A stretch of 64,000 nt of DNA. Source: ATZT02 sp046048135 (GTDB taxonomy: Bacteria > Actinomycetota > Actinomycetes > S36-B12 > UBA5976). This document shows positions 42,610-51,941 of the stretch, in pieces (within the stretch, counting starts at the first letter, position 1; each line of letters begins with the position of its first letter). The position numbers and the translations under genes are program-made. The DNA lies in contig JBJOGR010000042.1 in NCBI GenBank assembly GCA_046048135.1, forward strand, positions 1-64,000, given 5' to 3'. Below the pieces are notes generated by a model that made no database searches, was not told the DNA's origin, and worked only from the letters and a program-made list of their open reading frames with translations.

Positions 42610-43525
42610 TTACATAATCCATGTTGAAGAAAATCAAGTGGGATCAAGAATTGATTCATTCTTATCGTCGAATCTTGAATTATCTAGAACAAAAGTAGCC
42701 TCTGATATTGATGCTGGTGCTGTGTTAGTTAATGGAAAAGTTGCTACTAAGTCATACCGTTTAAATTTAAACGATGAAATAAATTACACTCCGATAGAAA
42801 AATCTATTGTCGATCCAAAAGATCAGGTAATAGATATAAAAGTTTTATATTCAGATGATGACATTGTTGTTGTTGACAAACCTTTCGGTGTGGCAGCTCA
42901 TGCAAGTCCTGGTTGGGAAGGACCAACTGTAACTGCATCAATTGCTGCTAAAGGACATCGAATTTCAACAAGTGGTGTAGCTGAACGCCAAGGAATTGTG
43001 CAACGTTTAGATGTTGGAACAAGTGGAGTAATGGTGGTAGCAAAAAGTGATTTTGCTTATGAAAATTTAAAAGATTCTTTTAGAACAAGAACCGTCAAAA
43101 AGGTTTATCACGCTTTGGTGCAAGGTCATCCAGATCCTTCTAGTGGAACAATAGATGCTCCTATAAGTAGACATCCGCAAGAAAATTACAAATATGCGGT
43201 CGTGCAAGGAGGAAGAGAAAGTGTTACTCATTACGAAACCTTAGAGGCTTTCCCATATGCATCACTTTTAAAAATTGAATTAGAAACTGGTAGAACGCAT
43301 CAGATAAGAGTTCACATGAGTGCTATTAAACATCCGTGTGTTGGCGATCCCATGTATGGAGCAGATCCAAAGTTGGCCGAAAAGCTAGGACTTACTCGCC
43401 AATGGCTTCATGCAACATCTTTAACATTCAAACATCCAAGAACTGGTGCAGAAGTGACATTTGACTCACCATATCCACAAGATTTGGCATCGAGTTTAAA
43501 GCGCGTTGCAGAGGTTTTTAAGTAA
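42602..43525 (+). CDS. rluD: 23S rRNA pseudouridine synthase RluD-type
   Basis: 307 residues: an S4 RNA-binding domain (about 15-65) and an RluA-family catalytic domain. The catalytic Asp137 lies in GIVQRLDVGTSG. Later motifs TGRTHQIRVHMS and HPCVGDPMYG are intact. It converts uridines of 23S rRNA to pseudouridine; precise target sites cannot be assigned. Genes lspA and rluD are adjacent in many Gram-positive bacteria. Confidence 0.92.
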   Translation: MTNYIIHVEENQVGSRIDSFLSSNLELSRTKVASDIDAGAVLVNGKVATKSYRLNLNDEINYTPIEKSIVDPKDQVIDIKVLYSDDDIVVVDKPFGVAAHASPGWEGPTVTASIAAKGHRISTSGVAERQGIVQRLDVGTSGVMVVAKSDFAYENLKDSFRTRTVKKVYHALVQGHPDPSSGTIDAPISRHPQENYKYAVVQGGRESVTHYETLEAFPYASLLKIELETGRTHQIRVHMSAIKHPCVGDPMYGADPKLAEKLGLTRQWLHATSLTFKHPRTGAEVTFDSPYPQDLASSLKRVAEVFK

Positions 43526-43553
43526 ACTCTATAAAGCAAGATTTAAATTAGCT

Positions 43554-43605
43554 ATACAAAACTTCCCCCTTTGTATCAAACTCGTGAAAGGACTATTTTC
43601 ATTTA
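43554..43605 (+). promoter_or_regulatory. dnaE promoter with inverted repeat over the -35
   Basis: TTGTAT (43571-43576), 17 bases, TATTTT (43594-43599), then six bases to the ATG at 43606, the same leaderless spacing as elsewhere. An inverted repeat ATACAAA / TTTGTAT (43554-43560 and 43570-43576, 9-base loop) covers the -35 and could be an operator or the end of the rluD transcript. GAAAGGA at 43585-43591 may instead be a ribosome site for a longer transcript. Confidence 0.5.
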
Positions 43606-46600
43606 ATGTCTAATCGCGACTCATTTGTTCATCTTCATGTGCACACTGAATATTCGATGCTAGATGGTGCAGCAAGATTAAATCAATTAATTTCAGAAGT
43701 TAAAAAACAAGAAATGCCCGCAATTGCTATAACAGATCATGGAAATTTATATGGTGCTTACGATTTCTATAAAACGGCAAAAGAGCATGGTGTTAAACCA
43801 ATAATTGGTATTGAAGGTTATTACGCACCAAATGGAAGAAAATCAAGAGAGATGCTCGATTTTGGATTCTCAAGTGGCGAAGATCAAGAATTTGGTAGAG
43901 GTAAATCTCCGTACACACATATGACATTGTGGGCGACTGATACGCAAGCTATGCATAACTTATTTAAAATTTCTTCACTTGCAAGTATCGAAGGTTATTA
44001 CTACAAGCCAAGATTTGATTTTGAAGTATTAGAAAAATACGGAAAAGGATTAATTGGAACCACCGGTTGCCCATCAGGTGAAGTAAATCGATGGCTTCAA
44101 GCAGGAGATTTCAATAAGGCTAAACAAGTGGCAGGACAATTGCAAGAAGTATTTGGCAAAGAAAATTTTTATTGTGAATTAATGGATCATGGCCTAGATA
44201 TTGAGAAAAAAACCAGGGCAGATTTACTAAAAATTGCCAAAGAATTACAAATTCCTTTAGTTGCCACTAATGACTTGCACTACACCTTTGAAAATGATGC
44301 GGCTTCTCATGAAGTTTTACTCTGTGTTGGAACTAGAACAACTTTAAGTGACCCAAATAGATTCAAATTTGATGCTCAAGATTTTTATTTAAAAACTCCT
44401 GCACAAATGAGAGACGTTTGGAAAGATTTTCCAGAAGCTTGCGATAACACTTTACTAATTGCTGAAAGATGTGAAGTTAAGTTTCAAGAAGGCGCAAATT
44501 TAATGCCTAGATTCTCAGTTCCAGAAAATGAAACAGAAGAGTCTTGGTTAGAAAAAGAAGTAAATGAAGGATTAAAAAGACGTTTTAAAAATCAAGTTTC
44601 AACTCAACATCAAGACCAGGCTAATTATGAAATTAAAGTTATTAATCAGATGGGTTTTCCAAGTTACTTTTTAGTAGTAGCGGATTTGGTTAGATACGCC
44701 AAAGAAAATGGGATAAGAGTAGGTCCAGGTAGAGGTTCAGCTGGAGGATCGGTTGTTGCTTTTGCTTTAGGTATTACTGAACTTGATCCAATTAAGCATG
44801 GACTTTTATTTGAAAGATTTTTAAATCCAGAAAGAGTTTCTCTACCAGATATTGATATTGATTTTGATGAAAAAAGACGCGCTGACATGATTAAATATGC
44901 GACTGATAAATATGGTTCTGATCACGTTGCGCAAATTATTACTTACGGAACAATTAAAGCTAAAGCGGCAATTAAAGATTCTGCTCGAGTACTTGGCTAT
45001 CCATTTGCAAATTCAGATAAAATTACCAAACTTATCCCTCCACCAGTGGTTGGAAAAGATATGTCTCTTGCATCCATTTTTGATAAAAAAGATGACAGAT
45101 ATGCAGAAGCAAGTGAATTTAGATCTTTATACAAAGTAGATCCTGAAGTTCAAAAAATAGTTGATACCGCAAGAGGCTTAGAAGGTTTAAGAAGACAACC
45201 TGGAGTTCATGCTGCTGGAGTTATTCTTTGTCGTGAACCTTTAATAGAAGTAGTGCCTTTGTGGAAACGTGAACAAGATGGCGCAATTATTACTCAGTTT
45301 GATATGGGTGCTTGTGAATCTTTAGGTTTACTAAAAATGGATTTCTTAGGATTAAGAAATTTAACTGTATTAGATGATTGTTTGGAACACATCAAAAGAA
45401 ATAAAAATATTGAAATAGTGCTAGAAGACTTAGAACTAACAGATAAAGCAACATACGAACTTTTAAGTAGGGGAGACACCTTAGGTGTATTTCAACTAGA
45501 TGGCGCACCTATGAGAGCACTTTTAAGATCCATGCAGCCTGATCAATTTGAACATATTTCTGCAGTGTTGGCTTTATATCGCCCAGGACCAATGGGTGTT
45601 AATGCCCACAATGATTATGCGGATAGAAAAAACAATCGAACCAAAGTAGTACCTATTCATGAAGAATTAGCTGAACCATTAGATGAGATTTTAAAAGATA
45701 CATACGGATTAATTGTTTACCAAGAACAAGTAATGGCAATTGCTCAAAAGTTAGCTGGATACTCTCTTGGCAAAGCAGATTTGCTACGTCGAGCAATGGG
45801 TAAAAAGAAGAAGTCAATTCTTGATAAAGAATTTATTCCATTTAGAGATGGCATGAGAGCCAACAAGTATTCAGAAGATGCAATTAATAAGTTATGGGAA
45901 ATTCTTGTTCCATTTTCAGATTATGCGTTTAACAGGGCTCACACAGCAGGTTATGGACTTGTCTCTTATTGGACTGCCTACTTAAAAGCTAATTTTCCAT
46001 CAGAATATATGGCAGCACTCTTATCAAGTGTGAAAGATGACAGGGATAAATTAGCAATTTATTTAAATGAATGTCGCAAAATGGGTATCAAAGTTTTACC
46101 ACCCGATGTTAATGAATCTTTAAGTGAATTTGCCCCCGTCGGTAAAGATATTCGTTTTGGACTTTCTGCAATCAAAAACGTTGGAGAAAACGTTGTTGAC
46201 TCGTTAATAAATTCAAGAATTAAACATGAAAGATTTACAGACTTTTTTGATTTCTTAAATAAAGTTGAATCAACTGTTTGTAGTAAAAGAGTTATTGAAT
46301 CATTAATAAAAGCAGGTGCTTTTGACTCATTAGGACATTCAAGAAAAGGATTACTAAGTATTCATATTGAAGCAGTAGATAGTGCCACAGAATCTAAAAA
46401 AGCAGAAGCTATTGGGCAATACGACTTATTTGGATCTAGTCAAGAAAGTGTCAGCCTTACAGGAACTGAATTGATAATTCCAAGTGAAGAGTGGGATAAA
46501 GCAGCGTTATTAAATTTTGAAAGACAAATGCTAGGCCTTTACGTTAGTGATCATCCTCTACTTGGAATTGAGCATTTACTTTCTAGATTTTCTGATACTC

Positions 46601-47127
46601 AAATAGCAGATATTGCTCATGGCAATAAAAATGATGCTGACATTGTTACAGTTGCAGGCCTGGTTACCAATATTCAAAGAAAAGTAACTAAGCAAGGTGC
46701 TAATTGGGCAATTGTTACATTAGAAGATTTAGCAGGTTCAGTTGATTTAATGGTTTTTTCTCAAACTTATGCAAATACCGCAAACTTAATTCACGAGGAT
46801 GCGATTTTATCTGTCAAAGCAAAAATTGATGCTCGAGAAGAAGAAAGTCCTAGATTAGTAGCTTTAGATTTTTCAGTTCCAGACTTAAATCAACAAAGAA
46901 CCAATCCTGTTGTTGTTAAATTAAATGCTGCAAGGTGCACACCACCAATGGTTGATTCAATAAAATCCGTGTTACAAACTCACCCAGGAACTGTTGAGGT
47001 GCATTTACACATTATTAATGGCGAAAAAACAACAGTGATGAAAATCGATGAGAGATTAAGAGTTGAGCCAACCTCGGCATTGTTTGGGGAATTAAAAGCT
47101 CTTCTTGGCCCTAGTGCAGTTGCCTAA
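43606..47127 (+). CDS. dnaE: DNA polymerase III alpha subunit, replicative
   Basis: 1173 residues. Main chromosomal replicase subunit. The PHP domain keeps metal ligands (HLHVHTEYS at 9-17, AITDHGN), unlike DnaE2 in this window. The polymerase core has GPGRGSAGGSVVAF and PDIDIDFDEKRR; NRAHTAGYGLVSYWTAYLKANF and a C-terminal OB-fold region follow. No separate proofreading subunit is nearby; in related bacteria the PHP domain can proofread. Its stop overlaps that of the convergent Lon-N gene by three to four bases. Confidence 0.97.
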   Translation: MSNRDSFVHLHVHTEYSMLDGAARLNQLISEVKKQEMPAIAITDHGNLYGAYDFYKTAKEHGVKPIIGIEGYYAPNGRKSREMLDFGFSSGEDQEFGRGKSPYTHMTLWATDTQAMHNLFKISSLASIEGYYYKPRFDFEVLEKYGKGLIGTTGCPSGEVNRWLQAGDFNKAKQVAGQLQEVFGKENFYCELMDHGLDIEKKTRADLLKIAKELQIPLVATNDLHYTFENDAASHEVLLCVGTRTTLSDPNRFKFDAQDFYLKTPAQMRDVWKDFPEACDNTLLIAERCEVKFQEGANLMPRFSVPENETEESWLEKEVNEGLKRRFKNQVSTQHQDQANYEIKVINQMGFPSYFLVVADLVRYAKENGIRVGPGRGSAGGSVVAFALGITELDPIKHGLLFERFLNPERVSLPDIDIDFDEKRRADMIKYATDKYGSDHVAQIITYGTIKAKAAIKDSARVLGYPFANSDKITKLIPPPVVGKDMSLASIFDKKDDRYAEASEFRSLYKVDPEVQKIVDTARGLEGLRRQPGVHAAGVILCREPLIEVVPLWKREQDGAIITQFDMGACESLGLLKMDFLGLRNLTVLDDCLEHIKRNKNIEIVLEDLELTDKATYELLSRGDTLGVFQLDGAPMRALLRSMQPDQFEHISAVLALYRPGPMGVNAHNDYADRKNNRTKVVPIHEELAEPLDEILKDTYGLIVYQEQVMAIAQKLAGYSLGKADLLRRAMGKKKKSILDKEFIPFRDGMRANKYSEDAINKLWEILVPFSDYAFNRAHTAGYGLVSYWTAYLKANFPSEYMAALLSSVKDDRDKLAIYLNECRKMGIKVLPPDVNESLSEFAPVGKDIRFGLSAIKNVGENVVDSLINSRIKHERFTDFFDFLNKVESTVCSKRVIESLIKAGAFDSLGHSRKGLLSIHIEAVDSATESKKAEAIGQYDLFGSSQESVSLTGTELIIPSEEWDKAALLNFERQMLGLYVSDHPLLGIEHLLSRFSDTQIADIAHGNKNDADIVTVAGLVTNIQRKVTKQGANWAIVTLEDLAGSVDLMVFSQTYANTANLIHEDAILSVKAKIDAREEESPRLVALDFSVPDLNQQRTNPVVVKLNAARCTPPMVDSIKSVLQTHPGTVEVHLHIINGEKTTVMKIDERLRVEPTSALFGELKALLGPSAVA

Positions 47128-47801
47128 TTAAGACTTATTTTTGTTTTAGTTAGAAATGGTGCCGGAACAGAAGGAATTTCTTGCATCAAAATAGTTTCTC
47201 TATTAATAATTCTTAATACGCTCTTTAACCTTGAATTTGGGTCATCAATTTCTAGTAAATTTTGTTTCTCTAAATTATTGATTGGAAGTAAACTGGCCAA
47301 AAGAAAACTCAAACTTGCAGGAGTATCAGGAAGTTTTTGTGAAGCATTATCATTATCAGCATCAAACATCATCATGAATTCATCGCATTTTTCTTTAGCT
47401 AAAGTTAACGTAGCTGGATCAAATTCAGTTTCAGATTCTTTTCTAACTTTAATGTCTGCAACCAAATAAGGTGCTTTGTCTTTAGAAACTGATAACAAGT
47501 TAAATCTTTGACCGCCAATTACAAGTATTTCAAAGGTGCCATCTTCATTAGTTGTGCTTTTACGCAACACCGCGATTGTGCCGATATCTGCTAAAACTGG
47601 TAAGTCTTCTTTTGTTTCGCTACCTTTTTTGATTGAAATTATTCCAAATCGACGCTCTATTTCTGGAAGAGCTAAGAGATCACTCATTAAAGCTCTATAT
47701 CTATTTTCGAAAATGTGTAACGGCATCACTTGTCCAGGCATCAAAACAGTATTGAGTGGAAAGATTGGAATGGATTTTGATTCTGAATCAGAAATGCTCA
47801 T
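47124..47801 (-). CDS. Lon N-terminal (substrate-binding) domain protein
   Basis: 225 residues from the ATG at 47801; a longer frame to 47888 would cross the start of hisD, and a TATTCT -10 lies exactly six bases before this ATG. The LON substrate-binding domain is shown by IPIFPLNTVLMPGQVMPLHIFENRYRAL (conserved turn LNTVLMPG) and the following GIISIKKG. No ATPase or protease domain follows. Such stand-alone proteins are widespread in Actinobacteria with no settled role. Confidence 0.85.
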   Translation of the reverse strand: MSISDSESKSIPIFPLNTVLMPGQVMPLHIFENRYRALMSDLLALPEIERRFGIISIKKGSETKEDLPVLADIGTIAVLRKSTTNEDGTFEILVIGGQRFNLLSVSKDKAPYLVADIKVRKESETEFDPATLTLAKEKCDEFMMMFDADNDNASQKLPDTPASLSFLLASLLPINNLEKQNLLEIDDPNSRLKSVLRIINRETILMQEIPSVPAPFLTKTKISLN

Positions 47802-47813
47802 GAATAAAGAATA
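47802..47813 (-). promoter_or_regulatory. Probable leaderless promoter -10 for the Lon-N gene
   Basis: Read on the - strand TATTCT (47813-47808), six bases, ATG at 47801; no ribosome site. It lies back to back with the hisD promoter, the two -10 elements being 27 bases apart. Confidence 0.5.
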
Positions 47814-47840
47814 TGTGAAAGTGAATAATTTCGCATCCCG

Positions 47841-47852
47841 TAATATTGAATC
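47841..47852 (+). promoter_or_regulatory. Probable leaderless promoter -10 for hisD
   Basis: TAATAT (47841-47846), six bases, ATG at 47853; no Shine-Dalgarno sequence. It would head the hisD-B-H-A-F run. No consensus -35 was found. Confidence 0.55.
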
Positions 47853-49151
47853 ATGATTCAAATAATTGATGTGCGAGAAATTAGCCAAATTTCATCACCG
47901 GTTGTTCCGCGCGCGCAACTTGATGTTGATTCAGCATTAATTCAAATTAATCCTGTTTTGGCAGATGTCGAAAAAAATGGAGATAACGCTGTCCTTAGTT
48001 GGAATGAAAAATTTGATGGAATAAGACCCAAATCTCTTAGAGTTCCGCAAGAAGTAATTGATAAAGCTTTTGCAGAGATGTCTCCAGATGTTATTGAGGC
48101 ACTAAAAGAATCCATAAAGCGAACTACAAAAGTGCATGAGTCTCAATTGAAAAATGAAAATAAAACAACGGTAGTTGAAAACGGTTTTGTCACTCAAAAA
48201 TATATTCCAGTTTCCCGAGTAGGTTTATATGTTCCAGGAGGAAAAGCTGTCTATCCATCAAGTGTGGTTATGAATGTAGTACCTGCAAAAGTAGCTGGAG
48301 TTAAATCGATTGCCGTAAGTAGTCCATCTCAAAAAGAAAATGATGGATGGCCACATAAAACTATCCTTGCTGCGTGCAAGTTATTAGAAATTGATGAAGT
48401 TTATAGCGCAGGTGGAGCCCAAGCTATCGCAATGTTTGCCTATGGAACTAAATCTTGTAAAAAAGTAAATTTAATTACTGGACCAGGAAATGTTTATGTA
48501 ACAGCAGCAAAAAGAAAAGTTAGAAGTGTTGTAGCTATCGATAGTGAAGCAGGACCAACTGAAATAGCGATTCTTGCTGATGAGACAGGCAATGCTGAAT
48601 GGATAGCTGCGGATTTAATAAGTCAAGCAGAACATGACGTAATTGCATCAAGCATTTTGGTAACAAATTCAATAGAACTTTCTAATCAAGTTAAAAAAGC
48701 ATTGGAAATTCAAGTTCCACAAACCAAACATTCTGACCGAATAAAGCAAGCACTTCTTGGAAAGCAAAGTGCAATTGTTCTAGTTAATGATATCGAACAA
48801 GGAATAGAAGTGATAAATGATATTGCCTCGGAGCATTTAGAAATTCATACAAAAGATTTATCAAAAGTTGTTTCAAAAATTGAAAACGCAGGTGCAATTT
48901 TTGTTGGGCCAAACACTCCAGTCTCGCTGGGGGATTATTTAGCGGGAAGTAATCATGTTTTACCTACGGGAGGATGCGCTTGTCACTCTTCAGGATTAAA
49001 TGTGCAGACATTTCTTAAGTCAGTTCAGGTTATTGAATATTCGAAAGAAGCATTACTTGAGGCATCAAATCACGTTAGAGCGTTAGCTCATGCAGAAGAT
49101 TTACCTGCTCACGCCCAAGCAATTGATATAAGGCTTGAAAACAACAAGTAA
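47853..49151 (+). CDS. hisD: Histidinol dehydrogenase
   Basis: 432 residues. Final two steps of histidine synthesis: L-histidinol to histidinal to histidine with NAD+. Typical regions: RVGLYVPGGKAVYPSSVVMNVVPA, GAQAIAMFAYGT, GPGNVYVTAAKR, DSEAGPTEIAILAD, SEHLEIHT and LPTGGCACHSSGL. First gene of the his run; hisC, usually next in Actinobacteria, is missing from the 54-base gap before hisB. Confidence 0.97.
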   Translation: MIQIIDVREISQISSPVVPRAQLDVDSALIQINPVLADVEKNGDNAVLSWNEKFDGIRPKSLRVPQEVIDKAFAEMSPDVIEALKESIKRTTKVHESQLKNENKTTVVENGFVTQKYIPVSRVGLYVPGGKAVYPSSVVMNVVPAKVAGVKSIAVSSPSQKENDGWPHKTILAACKLLEIDEVYSAGGAQAIAMFAYGTKSCKKVNLITGPGNVYVTAAKRKVRSVVAIDSEAGPTEIAILADETGNAEWIAADLISQAEHDVIASSILVTNSIELSNQVKKALEIQVPQTKHSDRIKQALLGKQSAIVLVNDIEQGIEVINDIASEHLEIHTKDLSKVVSKIENAGAIFVGPNTPVSLGDYLAGSNHVLPTGGCACHSSGLNVQTFLKSVQVIEYSKEALLEASNHVRALAHAEDLPAHAQAIDIRLENNK

Positions 49152-49205
49152 ATAAATCAAATAATTTCAAGTTTCTTATAACATGAAAATAGAGAAAGAG
49201 GATTA

Positions 49206-49793
49206 ATGAGCAGAATCGGAAAAGTTTCCCGTAAGACAAAAGAAAGTGATGTTTCAGTTGAAATCAATCTAGATGGGACTGGAAATATTTCAATTGAAAC
49301 AGGAGTCCCTTTCTATGACCACATGTTGAGTCAACTCGGTAAACATGCAGCATTTGATTTGAAAATTAAAACAGTTGGTGACGTCATTGTTGATGAACAC
49401 CACACAATTGAAGATACTGCAATTGCACTTGGTCAAGCATTTAAAGAATCATTGGGCGACAAAGCGGGAATTAAACGATATGGCGATGCAACTTTGCCTT
49501 TAGACGAAGTCTTAGTTAGAGCCGCGGTTGATTTATCTGGAAGACCATATTTAGTTCATCAAGAAACAGAAATTGCGCCAATGATTGGTACATATGACAC
49601 CACTTTAACTAAACACATTTGGGAATCCTTTGTTAATAGTTCCGATATAACTTTGCATATAAAAGTTCTTGAAGGTAGAAATGCACACCATGTTGTTGAG
49701 GCACAATTTAAAGCTGTAGCAAGAGCCTTAAGGGAAGCTGTTTCTTTAGATGAAAAGTCAACAGGAATTCCTTCCACAAAAGGTGTTTTGTAA
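49206..49793 (+). CDS. hisB: Imidazoleglycerol-phosphate dehydratase
   Basis: 195 residues, the monofunctional form without a phosphatase domain. Dehydrates imidazole glycerol phosphate to imidazole acetol phosphate. Metal-binding histidine motifs are present: FYDHMLSQLGKHAAFDL, DEHHTIEDTAIALG, and EGRNAHHVVEAQFKA. AGAGG lies ahead of the ATG. Confidence 0.97.
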   Translation: MSRIGKVSRKTKESDVSVEINLDGTGNISIETGVPFYDHMLSQLGKHAAFDLKIKTVGDVIVDEHHTIEDTAIALGQAFKESLGDKAGIKRYGDATLPLDEVLVRAAVDLSGRPYLVHQETEIAPMIGTYDTTLTKHIWESFVNSSDITLHIKVLEGRNAHHVVEAQFKAVARALREAVSLDEKSTGIPSTKGVL

Positions 49794-49815
49794 TTCTTGT
49801 TGATTAACACATTTT

Positions 49816-50445
49816 ATGAATAAAAAAATTGTTATCCTCGATTATGGTTTTGGCAATATTCGATCTGCGCAAAAAGTATTTCAAAAAATCGGTGTTGAAA
49901 CAGAAATTTCTAATGACTTTCAAAAGTGTTTGAATGCTGATGGTTTGGTCATTCCAGGAGTGGGAGCATTTAAAGCTTGTATGGAAGGGATACTAAAAGT
50001 AAAAGCAAATGAAATAGTTGATAAACGGCTTTCAGGAGGTAGAAATGTTTTTGGAATTTGTGTCGGAATGCAAATCATGTTTGAAAAAGGCACCGAACAT
50101 GGAGAAACTACACCTGGACTAGGACAGTGGCCTGGCTTAGTAGATGAAATAAAAAATCCTGTACTGCCACACATGGGTTGGAATGAGGTTCAAGTTGACT
50201 CTAGAAGTTTGATTTTTAAAGGAGTCGAAGATCAAAAATTTTATTTTGTTCACTCATATGCTGCAAAAGACCTTAATTTGAAAGAGTCTGGAAAAATAGA
50301 AAAACCTTTGAAACATTTCACAACTTATGGTGAAAAATTCTTAGCAAGTGTGGAAAATAATGCTTTGGTTGCTACTCAATTTCACCCAGAAAAATCGGGT
50401 GAGGCAGGTATTTCACTTTTAAAGAATTGGTTGGATAGTTTCTAA
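49816..50445 (+). CDS. hisH: Imidazole glycerol phosphate synthase, glutaminase subunit
   Basis: 209 residues, class I glutamine amidotransferase. It supplies ammonia to HisF. The nucleophile Cys82 is in FGICVGMQ and the His-Glu pair in QFHPEKSG near the C-terminus. It lies 22 bases after hisB and one base before hisA. Confidence 0.96.
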   Translation: MNKKIVILDYGFGNIRSAQKVFQKIGVETEISNDFQKCLNADGLVIPGVGAFKACMEGILKVKANEIVDKRLSGGRNVFGICVGMQIMFEKGTEHGETTPGLGQWPGLVDEIKNPVLPHMGWNEVQVDSRSLIFKGVEDQKFYFVHSYAAKDLNLKESGKIEKPLKHFTTYGEKFLASVENNALVATQFHPEKSGEAGISLLKNWLDSF

Positions 50446-50446
50446 A

Positions 50447-51169
50447 ATGAGCAAATTAATTCTTCTGCCAGCCGTAGATGTCTCAAATGGTCAAGCAGTT
50501 CGACTTGTGCAAGGCGAATTAGGTAGTGAAACTATTTATGGTTCACCACTTGAGGCAGCATTGAATTTTCAAAGTCAAGGTGCTGAATGGATTCATCTTG
50601 TTGATTTAGATGCAGCCTTTGGTAAGGGAAATAACTATTTATTATTAAAAGAAGTCGTTGAAAAATTAGATATAAACGTTGAGCTCTCGGGTGGGATTAG
50701 AGATGACGAATCATTAAATAAAGCGCTCTCAACTGGAGCAAAAAGAATAAATTTAGGAACTGCGGCTTTAGAAAATCCAAATTGGACAAAAAAAGTAATT
50801 GAATTACACGCAGACAAAATTGCCATTGGCTTAGATGTTCGGGGTAGAACTCTTGCGGCAAGAGGTTGGACAAAAGATGGCGGTGATCTTTTTGAGACTT
50901 TAAAAAGATTAGATGAGGATAATGCAGCAAGATATGTGGTAACTGATGTTACAAAAGATGGAACATTAACTGGACCTAACACAGATTTACTTATCGAAAT
51001 ATCAAAATTTACTAAAAAACCACTAATAGCTTCTGGAGGAATTTCTCAATTAGAAGACTTAGCAAAACTAAAATCATTAGTATCTATTGGAGTTGAGGGA
51101 GCTATTGTTGGTAAAGCTTTATATTCAAACAAATTTACTTTGCAGCAAGCTTTAGAAGTAGCTGGTTAA
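50447..51169 (+). CDS. priA: Phosphoribosyl isomerase PriA (dual HisA/TrpF)
   Basis: 240 residues, TIM barrel. It isomerises ProFAR in histidine synthesis. Sequence matches the actinobacterial PriA form that also isomerises phosphoribosylanthranilate in tryptophan synthesis: LLPAVDVSNGQAVRLVQG with Asp11 and Arg19, EWIHLVDLDAAFG, VELSGGIRDD, the ARGWTKDGGDL loop (Arg and Trp for the second substrate) and VTDVTKDGT. No trpF gene lies in the trp run of this window, in keeping with a dual role. Confidence 0.92.
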   Translation: MSKLILLPAVDVSNGQAVRLVQGELGSETIYGSPLEAALNFQSQGAEWIHLVDLDAAFGKGNNYLLLKEVVEKLDINVELSGGIRDDESLNKALSTGAKRINLGTAALENPNWTKKVIELHADKIAIGLDVRGRTLAARGWTKDGGDLFETLKRLDEDNAARYVVTDVTKDGTLTGPNTDLLIEISKFTKKPLIASGGISQLEDLAKLKSLVSIGVEGAIVGKALYSNKFTLQQALEVAG

Positions 51170-51170
51170 C

Positions 51171-51941
51171 ATGACATTAGCTGTAAGAATTATTCCTTGC
51201 CTAGATGTTGAAAATAAAAGGGTAGTTAAAGGAATAAATTTTCAAAATTTAAAAGATGCAGGTGATCCCGTGGAACTTGCTTCAAGTTATTCAAAAAACG
51301 GGGCAGATGAAATAACTTTCTTGGACATATCGGCTTCAAAAAATGATGAAAAGACAATACTTGAAGTCGTCAAACAAACAGCAGAAGAAGTGTTCATTCC
51401 CTTGACTGTAGGAGGGGGCATAAGAACTGTTAATGATGTAGATCAACTTTTAAGAGCTGGCGCAGATAAAGTTTCAATTAACACAAGTGCAATTAAGAAT
51501 CCTGAATTAATTAATCAAATTGCGGATAAATTCGGATCTCAAGTATTAGTAATTTCAATTGATGCAAGAAGATCCAGTCAAAATCATGCTCAATCTGGCT
51601 TTGAAGTTACGACACATGGTGGAACTCAATCAGCTCAAATTGATGCTGTTGCTTGGATTAGAGAAGCGATAGATCGAGGATGTGGCGAAATCCTTTTGAA
51701 CTCTATGGATAAAGATGGCACTAGAGATGGATTTGATTTAGAACTTATTTCCAAAGTAAAAAAAATATCTAGTGTACCAATCATTGCAAGCGGTGGTGCA
51801 GGAAAAATTGAAGATTTTGTGGCAGCGGCACAAAAAGGTGCAGATGCATTACTTGCTGCAAGCGTATTTCATTATGGAGAAATCCAGATAAAAGACGTTA
51901 AATCAAATCTGAAGATGTCAGGGTTTGAAGTTAGAGACTAA
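51171..51941 (+). CDS. hisF: Imidazole glycerol phosphate synthase, cyclase subunit
   Basis: 256 residues, TIM barrel. It forms the imidazole ring and releases AICAR using ammonia from HisH. Catalytic Asp12 (IIPCLDVENKRVVKG) and Asp131 (ISIDARR) are present, with TVGGGIRTVND and ILLNSMDKDGT. It starts one base after priA. Its last 11 bases overlap the end of a convergent gene. Confidence 0.97.
   Translation: MTLAVRIIPCLDVENKRVVKGINFQNLKDAGDPVELASSYSKNGADEITFLDISASKNDEKTILEVVKQTAEEVFIPLTVGGGIRTVNDVDQLLRAGADKVSINTSAIKNPELINQIADKFGSQVLVISIDARRSSQNHAQSGFEVTTHGGTQSAQIDAVAWIREAIDRGCGEILLNSMDKDGTRDGFDLELISKVKKISSVPIIASGGAGKIEDFVAAAQKGADALLAASVFHYGEIQIKDVKSNLKMSGFEVRD

Noticed and set aside
47124..47888. 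Longer Lon-N protein starting at 47888
   Set aside because: It would run across the hisD start and its own probable promoter; the ATG at 47801 matches the family start.
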